NCBI RefSeq assembly: GCF_008520305.1
Contig: NZ_ML703269.1
Coordinates: 186,001-250,000 of the forward strand
Origin: Mesorhizobium sp. SARCC-RB16n
Lineage (GTDB): Bacteria > Pseudomonadota > Alphaproteobacteria > Rhizobiales > Rhizobiaceae
DNA length: 64,000 nucleotides
Reading direction: 5' to 3'
Shown here: positions 30,309 to 39,302 of the stretch, in pieces
Layout of the letters: each line of letters starts with the position of its first letter
How positions within the stretch are numbered: position 1 is the first letter of the stretch
Program-made: the position numbers and the translations under genes
The notes under the pieces: generated by a model
What the model was told of the DNA's origin: nothing
Databases searched by the model: none
The model's input: only the letters and a program-made list of their open reading frames with translations

Positions 30309-31106
30309 ATGTACTCGGTCAACTATCACCGTGCCGCCTCGGTCACTGAAGCCGCCAAGCTCGTGAAGAGCGGCGACGCCAAGCTGCTGTCGGGCGGCAT
30401 GACTTTGATCCCCGCCATGAAGACGCGGCTGGCGGCGCCTTCCGATCTGGTCGACCTGTCACGCATCAAGGAGTTGCAGGGCGTCAAGGTGTCTGGCAAG
30501 ACGGTCACCATCGGTGCCGCCACCACGCATTTCGACGTTGCCAATGACGAGAAGTTGCGCAAGGCCTGCCCGGCGCTTGCCCATCTGGCGTCGCTGATCG
30601 GCGATCCGGCGGTACGCCACAAGGGCACGATAGGCGGCTCGATCGCCAACAACGATCCGGCGGCGGACTATCCGGCGGCGCTGCTGGCGCTGGGCGCCAC
30701 CATCGCCACCAACAAGCGCGAAATATCAGCCGACAAGTTCTTCAAGGGGCTGTTCGAAACCGCCTTGAAGGATGGCGAGATCATCACGGCGGTCTCCTTC
30801 ACCGCGCCGGCGAAGGCAGCCTACGAGAAATTCCGCAACCCGGCCTCGCGCTACGCGATTGTCGGCGTGTTCGTGGCCAAGGGCAAGGATGGCGTCAGCG
30901 TTGCCGTGACCGGCGCCGGCGACGACGGCGTCTTCCGCTCGAAGGAGATCGAGGCGGCACTCGCCAAGAGCTTCGATGCCGCTTCGCTCGATGGTGTGAA
31001 AGTGCCGGCGAAGAACCTGATGAGCGACATCCACGCTTCCGCTGACTACCGCGCCAATCTGATCGTGGTCATGGCCAAGCGCGCGGTGGCGGCAGCCAAC
31101 GCCTGA
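30309..31106 (+). CDS. coxM: Molybdenum hydroxylase FAD-binding medium subunit, CoxM-like
   Basis: A 265-residue FAD subunit. FAD-binding motifs [10 protein letters not shown] (first loop) and [17 protein letters not shown] (second) match the CoxM/XdhB family. It follows coxL by 12 bp with a GAGGAGGAG ribosome site. The S-L-M order agrees with form II loci. No cox maturation genes (coxDEF) are seen nearby. Confidence 0.93.
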   Translation: MYSVNYHRAASVTEAAKLVKSGDAKLLSGGMTLIPAMKTRLAAPSDLVDLSRIKELQGVKVSGKTVTIGAATTHFDVANDEKLRKACPALAHLASLIGDPAVRHKGTIGGSIANNDPAADYPAALLALGATIATNKREISADKFFKGLFETALKDGEIITAVSFTAPAKAAYEKFRNPASRYAIVGVFVAKGKDGVSVAVTGAGDDGVFRSKEIEAALAKSFDAASLDGVKVPAKNLMSDIHASADYRANLIVVMAKRAVAAANA

Positions 31107-31127
31107 CGCAAGCTCAACGCGGACAAG

Positions 31128-31152
31128 AAAAGGGCTGTCACGGCCCCTTTTT
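31128..31152 (+). terminator. Intrinsic terminator after coxM
   Basis: AAAAGGGC-TGTCAC-GGCCCCTTTTT forms a GC stem with a one-base bulge, flanked by A and T runs, 22 bp after the coxM stop. It probably ends the coxSLM transcript. Confidence 0.65.
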
Positions 31153-31369
31153 CGTTCCTGGCGCCTGTAGCTGCCCAGTTGCCGGCGGCCGCGTCCCCAT
31201 GCTTGCTTGAAGCAATTGCGGTCCATGCTTGCCTGGGAATTTCATCGACGACAATCTCGCACTTGCACAAATTTATATTGCACTGCAGTATGGGTCGGGG
31301 CGGGAATGCGAGCCGGGTTCGGAGCGCGTACCGCCGTGCCCTTTCGCATGCCAATGCGAAAGGATCGGC

Positions 31370-32392
31370 ATGTCCGAAATTTCCGCAACCCGGTTGGTTC
31401 CTTCCCGAACGATCGCCGACCGATCGGCCAGGACAAGGCTGGCCTATCTCGACGGCTGGCGCGGCCTGTCGATCGCCCTGGTGCTGATCGGGCATTTTTT
31501 CCCCGTTCCCGGCATCAACCTGGGCGTGTTGGGCGTCGAATTCTTCTTCGTGCTCAGTGGCCGGCTGATGGCCGAAATCCTATTCATCGAACGCTACCCG
31601 CTGAAGAAATTCTTCAAACGCCGCTTCTCGCGCATCTATCCGGCGCTTGTGGTCTTCGTCGTCGTCGCCATGGTCGCGCTTTCCGGCACGTTCATCGCCT
31701 TCAAATGGAAAGCGGCCCTGACGGCGCTGACATTCACCTACAACTATGCCGGAATTCTCCTGAACCGGGCGGGCGCACTCGACCACATCTGGTCGCTCTG
31801 CATCGAAGAGCATGCCTATATCACCCTGGCGGCGATCAGTGCAGTCGTTGCCAGCCGCAGCCGTGTCATCCCGCTGCTGCTGGTCTTGGTCCTGCTTGCC
31901 ATGGCCAATGGCGCGGTTTCCTACTGGTTCCTGCACATGGATTATGAGACCGCCTACTGGCGCACCGACGTGCACATCGCCTCGATCCTGCTGTCGGCCG
32001 CGATCTGCCTGCTCAAGGCCGACGGCAAGCTGCCGACTTTGTTGAAGGGCCCCTATGTCACCGTTGCGGCGGCTGTCGGCGCGGTTTTCCTGTTCACGGA
32101 CCCTGTACCGACACCGATCCACTACCTGATCGCGGTGCCATTGCTGGCGATTGCCGTCAACGCGCTGGATTTCAGCACTCGGTTCTTGTCCGGATGGCTG
32201 TCATCCCCGCCGATGACGATGCTGGGTCTGTGGTCGTATTCGCTCTATCTGTGGCAGCAGCCCTTCTACAAATTCGTGTACGAGCAGGGCAGCAGCCCAT
32301 GGCCGATGCTGGCGGGGGTTTTTGCCTGCGCCCTCTGCAGCTATTATCTCATCGAGCGGCCGGCGCGCGAATGGCTCAACCGCAACTGGTGA
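31370..32392 (+). CDS. Acyltransferase family membrane protein (OafA/AT3 type)
   Basis: A 340-residue polytopic protein with about ten helices and acyltransferase-3 motifs: RLAYLDGWRGLSIALVLIGH (R/K-x10-H), FFFVLSGRLMAEIL and RRFSRIYPALV. Such enzymes add acetyl or succinyl groups to surface polysaccharide or lipid sugars. An in-frame start at 31229 is possible, but the ATG at 31370 has AAGGATCGG and gives the normal N-terminus. It stands alone, without polysaccharide genes beside it. Confidence 0.87.
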   Translation: MSEISATRLVPSRTIADRSARTRLAYLDGWRGLSIALVLIGHFFPVPGINLGVLGVEFFFVLSGRLMAEILFIERYPLKKFFKRRFSRIYPALVVFVVVAMVALSGTFIAFKWKAALTALTFTYNYAGILLNRAGALDHIWSLCIEEHAYITLAAISAVVASRSRVIPLLLVLVLLAMANGAVSYWFLHMDYETAYWRTDVHIASILLSAAICLLKADGKLPTLLKGPYVTVAAAVGAVFLFTDPVPTPIHYLIAVPLLAIAVNALDFSTRFLSGWLSSPPMTMLGLWSYSLYLWQQPFYKFVYEQGSSPWPMLAGVFACALCSYYLIERPAREWLNRNW

Positions 32393-32461
32393 GCGCCCCG
32401 ATTCTTCCAATAGTGGCCAGACGATGGGCCGCACGGCTTTAGAATAGGTAAGCCGGCAGGT

Positions 32462-32950
32462 TCAGGCGGCGATCTGCCTGACATAGTAGCGCACCGCCTT
32501 CTTCCCGCCATGGATCACTGCGTCGCCGACTTCGGTGAAGCCAAGGGCAGCGTGGAAAGCATCCGAGGCAGGGTTGGGCGGGTCGGTGTTGACCTCGCAA
32601 GTGACCAGTGTGTGGCCGGCGCTCTCCGCATGGTCGAACAGGTCCCGATAGAGCCGGCGAGCATGGCCGCGGCCTCTTGCATGTGCTGCGACGACGACAC
32701 GGTCGACATAGATGAAGCTGATGTAGCGGTCGCGGAACCAGATGAAGTTCGGGCTGTCGTAGTTCGCATCCTGGTCGAAGGTCATGATGAAGGCTTCGAG
32801 ATCGCCGATGCGGCGCGCATAGAAGGCCTCGCCGAGCAGGAAGGACAGCCGTTCGGCTTCGAGCCACGACAATTCGGCGGCGTGCTCGTTGTTGAGCGCC
32901 AGTATGGCCGCTTCGTCGTCCTGCGCTATGCGGTCTATCGGAGAGGTCAT
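32462..32950 (-). CDS. GNAT family N-acetyltransferase
   Basis: A 162-residue GNAT protein. The acetyl-CoA-binding motif A is RVVVAAHARGRGHARRLYRD (R/Q-x2-G-x-G/A) and motif B is NPASDAFHAALGFTEVGD. The substrate is unknown. Its start overlaps the cutC stop by 4 bp, so the two are co-translated. Confidence 0.9.
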   Translation of the reverse strand: MTSPIDRIAQDDEAAILALNNEHAAELSWLEAERLSFLLGEAFYARRIGDLEAFIMTFDQDANYDSPNFIWFRDRYISFIYVDRVVVAAHARGRGHARRLYRDLFDHAESAGHTLVTCEVNTDPPNPASDAFHAALGFTEVGDAVIHGGKKAVRYYVRQIAA

Positions 32951-33705
32951 GCCTTGGCCGCCGTGATTGTCGCCGCCACCAGCGGTGTATCGGTCAGCGT
33001 GTTGCGATACTCGCGGTCGAGATCCGAGCCGCCCATGCCGACCTTGGGATTGCGGTAGCGCATGGCGCTCGGCACATCCTTGAGGGCCGCGAAATGCATT
33101 TCGGACAGGCCGGTCTTTGCGTGAACCTCGGCGATGTTGCCGAGATCGAGCCCGCCGCAGCCGAGGATGATGATGCGCTCGCCGGCCTGCCGGACCAGCT
33201 CCGCAAGCAATGGCAAGCCCTCGATTGCTGTGTCGCGCTGGCCGCTGGTCAGCACGCGGCCAACCTTGCAGCGGATCAGCGCTTCCAGCGCCTCGGCCGG
33301 ATCGCGCGTCATGTCGAAGGCGCGGTGACAGGTGACGTTCAAGGTGCCAGCGGCCTCGGTCAGTTCGCCCATGCGCTTCTCGTCGATGGTGCCGTCGGCG
33401 TTCAGGCAGCCGAACACCACGCCGGGCACGCCGAGTTTGCGGAGTGCGGCGACGTCGGCCAGCATCGAACGGTATTCGGTCTCGCTATAGAGAAAATCGC
33501 CGCCGCGCGGCCGCACCATGACGTGGAACGGCACGGTCGCCTGGTCGAGCGCGGCGCGCACAGTGCCGAGGCTCGGCGTGATGCCGCCCTCGACCAGGCT
33601 GGCGCACAGTTCGACCCGGTCGGCGCCCGCGGCCTGCGCGGCGAGCAGGCCATCGATGCCTTCGACACAGATTTCGATCAGCGGCGGGCGAGTTTTTGTG
33701 GTCAA
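32947..33705 (-). CDS. cutC: CutC family protein
   Basis: A 252-residue TIM-barrel protein with CutC hallmarks IEICVEGIDGLLAAQAAGAD, RVELCASLVEGGITPS and VMVRPRGGDFLYSE. It was historically called a copper-homeostasis factor; the real role is debated. It is the first gene of a two-gene unit with the GNAT protein. Confidence 0.93.
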   Translation of the reverse strand: MTTKTRPPLIEICVEGIDGLLAAQAAGADRVELCASLVEGGITPSLGTVRAALDQATVPFHVMVRPRGGDFLYSETEYRSMLADVAALRKLGVPGVVFGCLNADGTIDEKRMGELTEAAGTLNVTCHRAFDMTRDPAEALEALIRCKVGRVLTSGQRDTAIEGLPLLAELVRQAGERIIILGCGGLDLGNIAEVHAKTGLSEMHFAALKDVPSAMRYRNPKVGMGGSDLDREYRNTLTDTPLVAATITAAKA

Positions 33706-33871
33706 GGGACGATCCAGTTCATGATGTTGTGAAGAGCCCTAGCACCAGGACGGCTGGCGCGGAAGCGTGAACGGTACGCCATTCGGAGCAGGCGACATTT
33801 GACTGCTTGGCTTGTGAGACGACGCGGGAAGGCGGCTGGCCTTCTCGCCTTTCGGGGCATAGCCTTGGTGG

Positions 33872-34303
33872 CTACTTGCGCAATTCGGTGTTCTTGGCGC
33901 CTTCCTCGACCTGATCGATCACCAGGAGCTTGACCGGCCCGTCGCCAATGTTGGTGGCCTGATGCCACTGCCCGATCATCTCGATGATGAAATCGCCCGT
34001 CTTGTAGGTGTTGCTGTTGCCGTTCTCGACATTGGTGACCTTCAGCGTTCCGGCCTCGACATAGGCGTAGCGCGGAAAGGGATGCCGATGGACCGGTAAG
34101 GTCGCGCCCGGCGCGATGTCGTAGGTCGAGACCAGCACCTGTACGTTCTTCCGCGGCAGCGTGATCGGCTGGCCGGATGCCGTGGTGGTGCGTGACGCGA
34201 GTGGCGTCACGACGACGGGGGTTCCGCTGCGGTCCAGTGCATGAGCGCCGGTCGCGAACGATGCTGCTGTAAGCAGCAATGCCGATGCCAGGATTTTCCG
34301 CAT
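33872..34303 (-). CDS. Secreted cupin-domain protein
   Basis: A 143-residue protein with a signal peptide (cleavage near TGAHALD) and one cupin barrel. Motif 1 is PVHRHPFPRYAYVEAG and motif 2 includes IGQWHQATNIG, supplying His ligands for a metal. It is probably periplasmic. The start at 34303 follows GGGAGGA; an in-frame ATG at 34327 is upstream. The ligand or reaction is unknown. Confidence 0.85.
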   Translation of the reverse strand: MRKILASALLLTAASFATGAHALDRSGTPVVVTPLASRTTTASGQPITLPRKNVQVLVSTYDIAPGATLPVHRHPFPRYAYVEAGTLKVTNVENGNSNTYKTGDFIIEMIGQWHQATNIGDGPVKLLVIDQVEEGAKNTELRK

Positions 34304-34554
34304 GATGTCCTCCCTTGACCGACGCATCTATCGCGCGGCGGCGGGAGCGTGCAAGAGAGCTCGTGACCAGAGGCCGAAACTGGCGCGGACTTGCTCGGGC
34401 AGTTGATCCACCCACCCGAGCCGTAGTCCTCACCCACTTCCAACCGAAGTCTTTCGCCGCAATAGTCTGATGATGCATGCCCGATCATGAATGGCTGAAA
34501 AAAATTTCGGGCGGCCTCTTGAACAAAAAAACCGTGATTCCCAGATCGTTTTCC

Positions 34555-34636
34555 GTCGAGGCTTCGGCTCGACATACCACGTCGCAGCGACGCTGCGGCG
34601 ACCCGTAAACCATGTTGCTTCACGGAGGATATGGCT
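34555..34636 (+). promoter_or_regulatory. ROSE-like RNA thermometer leader of the small heat-shock gene
   Basis: The 5' region has two stem-loops (GTCGAG-N7-CTCGAC at 34555-34573, and GTCGCAGC-GAC-GCTGCG at 34581-34597). A final stem has CCAT at 34610-34613 pairing with ATGG at 34631-34634, and TTGCTT facing the GGAGGA ribosome site. The TTGCT...GGAGGAT layout matches the conserved 3' part of ROSE elements that mask ribosome sites of rhizobial small heat-shock genes at low temperature. Family knowledge plus context support it; folding was judged by eye only. Confidence 0.6.
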
Positions 34637-35119
34637 ATGAGAAGCTTTGATTATTCCCCCCTTTACCGCACCACCGTCGGCTTCGACCGACTGTTCGACA
34701 TGCTCGAAAACAGCGTGCGCTCCGACTGGCCTCCCTACAACATCGAGAAGAATGGCGACAACGACTATCGTATCACGATGGCCGTCGCCGGCTTCGGTCT
34801 TGACGAAGTGGAGCTTGTGCAGAACGGCCCTGAATTGTCCGTAATCGGACAGAGGAAGCCCGATCAGCAAAATCGGGAAATCCTCCACTGCGGCCTTGCG
34901 ATAGGCAACTTCAAGCAGGTGTTCAAACTTGCAGACCACGTCAAGGTCAAGGCGGCCAATATCCATAATGGCCTGCTGTCGGTGGACCTGGTCCGCGAAG
35001 TGCCGGAGGAACTCAAGCCTCGGCGCATCGAGATCGGTTCCGAAGCCAGAGCGGTTCCGCTTCAGGATGGCGGCAACAAGCAGTCCATAGATGCAGAGCC
35101 GCAACGCAAGGTGGCCTAA
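34637..35119 (+). CDS. Small heat-shock protein, Hsp20/IbpA family
   Basis: A 160-residue alpha-crystallin-type chaperone. It opens with MRSFDYSPLYRTTVGFDRLF, typical of class A rhizobial sHsps, with a core domain from PPYNIEKNG to VDLVREVPEEL. It holds unfolding proteins during heat stress. The ATG at 34637 sits seven bases after GGAGGA; the ATG at 34631 is too close to that site to be used. It is preceded by a thermometer-like leader. Confidence 0.95.
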   Translation: MRSFDYSPLYRTTVGFDRLFDMLENSVRSDWPPYNIEKNGDNDYRITMAVAGFGLDEVELVQNGPELSVIGQRKPDQQNREILHCGLAIGNFKQVFKLADHVKVKAANIHNGLLSVDLVREVPEELKPRRIEIGSEARAVPLQDGGNKQSIDAEPQRKVA

Positions 35120-35144
35120 TACTGGAAACCTCAGTCTGTGGTCC

Positions 35145-35167
35145 GCCTCCCGGCTCGGCCGGGAGGC
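35145..35167 (+). terminator. Perfect GC hairpin after the hsp20 gene
   Basis: GCCTCCCGGC-TCG-GCCGGGAGGC is a perfect 10-bp stem with a 3-nt loop in the 68-bp gap before the next gene. It lacks a T run, so it may limit read-through or stabilise the upstream mRNA rather than end transcription. Confidence 0.45.
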
Positions 35168-35187
35168 AAAGATCGCGGAGAATGGAG

Positions 35188-35640
35188 ATGAGATCCGAAT
35201 CTTACTGTTTTCATGAATCCAAACTGACAGAGCACGCTGCAGAATTCGCAGCCCTGCGTACGCCCGAAGACGTCCTGAACGAGGAAATGACGATCGGCGA
35301 GAAGAGAGCTTTGCTCGCGTTCTGGGCTTCAGACGCCAATGCGGTTCCTGACAATCCCACCCTGCGCCAATTGGAGAGCGGTGCCATTGCTCAGGTCAGC
35401 GAGATTCTTCGTGCGCTCCGCAGCCTGGACGAGGTGAGGCGCAAGCCGCCGGCCAGGGCTCCGGTTGACCGCAGTCCGTCTTCAAGCCGGCGTCGCAGCA
35501 AAACCAGGCGCAACTGGATGCGATACCCCTGGCGAGGTGACGACGACGATGATCCGCCGCCAGTTCCGGCGTACGCCGGTGTTCCGCCCAGATGTGGGGA
35601 TGGCGGCATGTTCGCGGAGCCTGAGCATGCCGTTGCGTGA
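35188..35640 (+). CDS. Hypothetical protein downstream of hsp20
   Basis: A 150-residue soluble protein. The first ~80 residues are helical with the block DVLNEEMTIGEKRALLAFWA, a pattern I associate with conserved rhizobial hypothetical proteins. The rest is basic then acidic (RRRSKTRRN, GDDDDDPPPV) and probably disordered. No function is known. The ATG at 35188 sits seven bases after GGAG; an ATG at 35182 is too close. It may be co-expressed with the heat-shock gene. Confidence 0.65.
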   Translation: MRSESYCFHESKLTEHAAEFAALRTPEDVLNEEMTIGEKRALLAFWASDANAVPDNPTLRQLESGAIAQVSEILRALRSLDEVRRKPPARAPVDRSPSSSRRRSKTRRNWMRYPWRGDDDDDPPPVPAYAGVPPRCGDGGMFAEPEHAVA

Positions 35641-35686
35641 AGGGCCGAATCAGCAAACCAAATCGCTCAACCGAATGGAGGACTAT

Positions 35687-35986
35687 ATGGGCGACAGGAC
35701 GTTCGATCGACCGGTGTTGGTCAAGGATGGCCAGTTCATTCAAGAAATAGGAAGCCTTGAGGATGCATTCGACTTCCTGGACGAGTGGCCGCGGGAGCGG
35801 CGGGGGCCGATTTTCGAAACGGCCTTCCGTGCTTGCCAGCGTGCTTACGATGGCCAGATCCCACTATCGGTCGCCCGCGATGCCGTCGCTGGGTTCGCGA
35901 GATCCGTCAAGATCCTGCAGGAGCCGCTTGCGCCGTTGCCTTGGATGAGCGGTACCAGGTCAGGCCGCGGTGGGGTAGCCGCCTAG
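35687..35986 (+). CDS. DUF982 domain-containing protein
   Basis: A 99-residue protein. The DUF982 pattern FDRPVLVKDGQFIQEIGSLE, EDAFDFLDEWPRERRGPIF and an ARDAVAGF tail is clear. DUF982 proteins are small, mostly rhizobial and of unknown function. It lies 46 bp after the preceding hypothetical gene, with GGAG six bases upstream, and probably shares its transcript. Confidence 0.82.
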   Translation: MGDRTFDRPVLVKDGQFIQEIGSLEDAFDFLDEWPRERRGPIFETAFRACQRAYDGQIPLSVARDAVAGFARSVKILQEPLAPLPWMSGTRSGRGGVAA

Positions 35987-36133
35987 CCGCGACAACGGCA
36001 GCGGCGCTGCCCAGAGTGTCGCTGCCGCGGCTCCGTCACGGCGCTGCTTCTCCCGCGCGGGGTGAAGCTTGTCGTGTCCGCCACGCCGCCAAGTGGAAAG
36101 CGGCGATGCGCGGCCGACAAACAGACACGAACT

Positions 36134-37045
36134 TCACAATGAGTTGCCCTGCAATGTCGTTTCCTGATCGACCAAGGAATTGACCACAAGCCTTCCGATC
36201 TTGCTATCCAGAAAGTCCTGCCTTGCGACCAAGAAATAGCTTCGCTCGGAGGAGATCGGCTCTGGATCCATTGCAATCAGAAGCCCATTCTCGATCAACT
36301 GGTCGATCACGCCGCTCCAGCCCAGCCCAATTCCATACCCCATCAAGGTCTGATGAATGGCAATGCCATGGTTGGTCACCGTGATGCCGGCATTGATATT
36401 CTGACTGTCCGGCGACCTTAGGTCTCGCCAGTCCGACCAGGTGAACCAGCGCTGTTCTCGATCTTCAAGGTGGATCAAAGGGCCCTGAGCGAGCATTTCG
36501 GCGCGGGAAACGCCGGCAAGGCGCGAAGCGAGAGCGGGCGCTGCCACCGGAACCACAATTTCCTGCATCAGCAAGCGGCTTTCGTACCCTGACCAATCGC
36601 CGCTGCCAAAAAGAATAGCGCAGTCCACCTCCTCCAACGGGATGTCTTGGTCGCGTTCCGCCGTCGTTACCCTGACAACCAGATCGGGATAGAGGCGCCT
36701 GACTCTCTCCAGACGCGCCATAAGCCAAAACATGGCAATGCCCGGATAGGTCGCGAGGGTCAGGGCATCCTGTCGATTGTTCCTTCGGAGCTTGGCGCTC
36801 GCCCTGGCGATGTCCGAGAGGCCGTTCGCTATCGTCTGGTAGTACGACAGCGCCTCGGCAGTTGGCACCGTGAGCGAGCCCTTCCTTTCGAACAGCTGGA
36901 CGTTGAGGTCTGTTTCCAGAGCATGAATCTGGTGACTGATGGCGGGTTGGCCGACATTCAGTTCTCTCGCCGCCCGGGTAAAGTTTCCGAGCCGGATACA
37001 GGCCTCGAAAACACGCAACGATTTCAAAGGCGGTAAATCATGCAT
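36134..37045 (-). CDS. LysR family regulator (GcvA-like), candidate regulator of the dmd cluster
   Basis: A 303-residue LysR protein with a GcvA-like N-terminus (PPLKSLRVFEACIRLGNFTR, then helix LNVGQPAISHQIHALE). It is divergent from the betaine-type transporter and dmd-like genes, the normal position for their activator or repressor. The start at 37045 gives the standard length; the ATG at 37084 is upstream with no better site. The inducer is inferred to be the transported onium compound or a pathway product. Confidence 0.9.
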   Translation of the reverse strand: MHDLPPLKSLRVFEACIRLGNFTRAARELNVGQPAISHQIHALETDLNVQLFERKGSLTVPTAEALSYYQTIANGLSDIARASAKLRRNNRQDALTLATYPGIAMFWLMARLERVRRLYPDLVVRVTTAERDQDIPLEEVDCAILFGSGDWSGYESRLLMQEIVVPVAAPALASRLAGVSRAEMLAQGPLIHLEDREQRWFTWSDWRDLRSPDSQNINAGITVTNHGIAIHQTLMGYGIGLGWSGVIDQLIENGLLIAMDPEPISSERSYFLVARQDFLDSKIGRLVVNSLVDQETTLQGNSL

Positions 37046-37228
37046 TCTGGAGCAGCCACGTTGCCTATCGATGCCGAACGGCAACGTGAAGAATAGCAGT
37101 CATCATCAAAAAAAGTAATGCACCGATGAATCTTATCTGCCTGTCCAGGTCTCAAGCCGGGTGAGAAAAACAATCTGGGAGAACGGGAACGGGAGTAGGC
37201 CCGGGCCTCGGCCATCGCCGGCTTGGAG

Positions 37229-37251
37229 GAAAGCTTTCATAGACGAAAGCT
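37229..37251. promoter_or_regulatory. Palindrome upstream of the betaine transporter operon
   Basis: GAAAGCTTTC is a perfect 10-bp palindrome, followed after six bases by a second GAAAGC; equally, AGCTTTC-N6-GAAAGCT pairs. It lies 80-100 bp before the transporter start and between the LysR gene and its likely target, so it is a candidate operator. Confidence 0.4.
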
Positions 37252-37330
37252 GGCGCTGTTCCCGATAGCTGTTTGAGGAGGCGGTGGTCGTCAAACAGCG
37301 AAGTCTGCATCAACCGCTTGGGAGGAAGAA

Positions 37331-38341
37331 ATGAAATACAGACACATTGTTGCATGTCTCGCCGGGACAACCCTCGGCCTTCTGTCGATGGCATCGGCAT
37401 CGTTTGCGGCCGGATGCGGCGAAGTGACAATCGCCACGATGAACTGGCAATCCGCTGACGTGGCGGCCAGTCTCGACAAATTCATCTTGGAGAAGGGCTA
37501 CGGCTGTTCCGCTGAAGTCGTTTCCGGCGACACTGTACCAACCCTGACCTCGCTCGCCGGCAAGGGACAACCGGATATCGTTCCCGAGGCCTGGGTCAGC
37601 CTGCAGCCGGAACTGGTCAAAAGCGCTCTGGACGGAGGCAAGGCGATAGCCGCATCGAAAATCCTTTCCGACGGAGCGATCCAAGGTTGGTGGATTCCGC
37701 AATATGTCGCCGAGGCACATCCTGACATCAAGACGATCCCCGACCTTTTCAAGCATCCCGAACTCTTTCCCGCTCCGGAGGACAAGAGCAAGGGTGCCGT
37801 CTACAATGGTCCGCAAGGCTGGGGCGGTACGGTCGTAACCACGCAGCTCTTCAAGGCGTTCGGGGGAGAGAAAGCCGGTTTCACGCTGATCGACACCGGG
37901 TCCGCGGCCGGGCTCGATGGCTCGATTGCGAAAGCCTACGAGGCCAAGCAGCCCTGGGTCGGCTACTATTGGGCTCCGACCTCGCTCCTCGGCAAGTACC
38001 CGATGGTCAAGCTCGGGTATGGAGTTGACTATGATGCAGCTGAATGGAAGCGCTGCACATCGATCGGCGACTGCCCCGACCCAAAGCCGAATGCATGGCC
38101 TGCAGACGACGTGCAAACGCTTGTCAGCAAGACTTTCGCCGATCGCGCCGGTCCGGCAATCATGGACTATTTGAACAAGCGCGCATGGTCGAACGATACC
38201 GTCAACAAGCTGATCGCCTGGATGACGGATAATCAGGCGACTGGCGAGGACGGCGCCAAGCATTTCCTCAAAAACAATGAGGACATCTGGAAAACCTGGG
38301 TTTCTCCCGAGGTGGCCGAAAAGATCAAGGCCTCCCTCTAA
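37331..38341 (+). CDS. Betaine/DMSP-type ABC transporter substrate-binding protein (OpuAC/ProX family)
   Basis: A 336-residue periplasmic binding protein. The signal peptide ends near SASFAAG, followed by the OpuAC domain (VTIATMNWQSADVAASLDKF). Several aromatic residues suit a cation-pi cage for quaternary ammonium or sulfonium groups (AIQGWWIPQY, QPWVGYYWAP). Related proteins bind glycine betaine, proline betaine or DMSP. The gene opens the operon with a GGGAGGAAG ribosome site. Its neighbours make DMSP a good candidate ligand, but that is inferred. Confidence 0.9.
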   Translation: MKYRHIVACLAGTTLGLLSMASASFAAGCGEVTIATMNWQSADVAASLDKFILEKGYGCSAEVVSGDTVPTLTSLAGKGQPDIVPEAWVSLQPELVKSALDGGKAIAASKILSDGAIQGWWIPQYVAEAHPDIKTIPDLFKHPELFPAPEDKSKGAVYNGPQGWGGTVVTTQLFKAFGGEKAGFTLIDTGSAAGLDGSIAKAYEAKQPWVGYYWAPTSLLGKYPMVKLGYGVDYDAAEWKRCTSIGDCPDPKPNAWPADDVQTLVSKTFADRAGPAIMDYLNKRAWSNDTVNKLIAWMTDNQATGEDGAKHFLKNNEDIWKTWVSPEVAEKIKASL

Positions 38342-38414
38342 CTGCCCGCGCAAGCGGTTGCGGGCGGCATCGCCGAGCTGGTGCCGTCCCGCCTTTTCCA
38401 CGGGGAAACTGGGA

Positions 38415-39302
38415 ATGGATTCGTTCTGGAAATTTCCGACGATGGACGCAGATACGCTCCGTCTGTTGAAAAAGAATATCGATGAAGGCTTCCGTGCATT
38501 CACACGCGCCTACGGCGACAGCATAGAGAGCCTTTTCAACCCGCTTCAGAGCTTCCTCATCTGGGCTGAGCGCCTGCTCCTCGCAACCCCTTGGCCGGTG
38601 GTGATTGCGGCGGTCGCGGTCATTGCCTGGATCGCAAGTCGCAGCCTGAAGATTGTCGCAGGCTGTGTCGTGACGCTTCTGGTCATCGGCTGGTTCGATA
38701 TGTGGGACGACACGATGAAGACGGTGTCGATGATCTTCGTCTGCACCGTGCTTGCAATCGTGATCGGAATACCGATCGGGATCGGAATGGCCCGTTCGAA
38801 CCGGTTGCAGCGCATCGTCAATCCGGTACTCGACGTCATGCAGACAATGCCCAGTTTCGTTTATCTGATCCCCGTCGTCATGTTGCTGGGGATCGGCCGC
38901 GTGCCCGGCGTCATTGCGGTCGTTATCTACGCTGTTCCGCCGATGATACGTCTTACCAATCTCGGAATCCGTATGGTCGACAGGGATGTGCTGGAGGCGG
39001 CGGATGCGTTCGGCTCATCGAGCTGGCAGAAGCTGCGCAATGTCCAACTCCCGCTTGCGCTGCCCACGATCATGGCAGGCGTCAACCAAACGATCATGAT
39101 GGCGCTTTCCATGGTGGTGATCGCTTCGATGATCGGCGTGCAGGGGCTCGGCCAACCGGTGCTCAAGGCAATCGCCAACCAATATTTCACTTTGGGCGTC
39201 TTCAACGGCCTCGCCATTGTCGGTATCGCCATCATCTTCGACCGCATCAGCCAGGCATACGGCAGCCGCCTGCAAAAGCACCGAGAGATCGTCCATGGCT
39301 GA
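38415..39302 (+). CDS. Betaine/DMSP-type ABC transporter permease (OpuAB/ProW family)
   Basis: A 295-residue permease with about six to seven helices. It has the permease signature block VLEAADAFGSSSWQKLRNVQ (EAA loop) and the ProW-like stretch MQTMPSFVYLIPVVMLLGIG. The ATG at 38415 was chosen; upstream frame is read-through of the binding-protein gene. It overlaps the ATPase gene start by 8 bp. Confidence 0.92.
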   Translation: MDSFWKFPTMDADTLRLLKKNIDEGFRAFTRAYGDSIESLFNPLQSFLIWAERLLLATPWPVVIAAVAVIAWIASRSLKIVAGCVVTLLVIGWFDMWDDTMKTVSMIFVCTVLAIVIGIPIGIGMARSNRLQRIVNPVLDVMQTMPSFVYLIPVVMLLGIGRVPGVIAVVIYAVPPMIRLTNLGIRMVDRDVLEAADAFGSSSWQKLRNVQLPLALPTIMAGVNQTIMMALSMVVIASMIGVQGLGQPVLKAIANQYFTLGVFNGLAIVGIAIIFDRISQAYGSRLQKHREIVHG

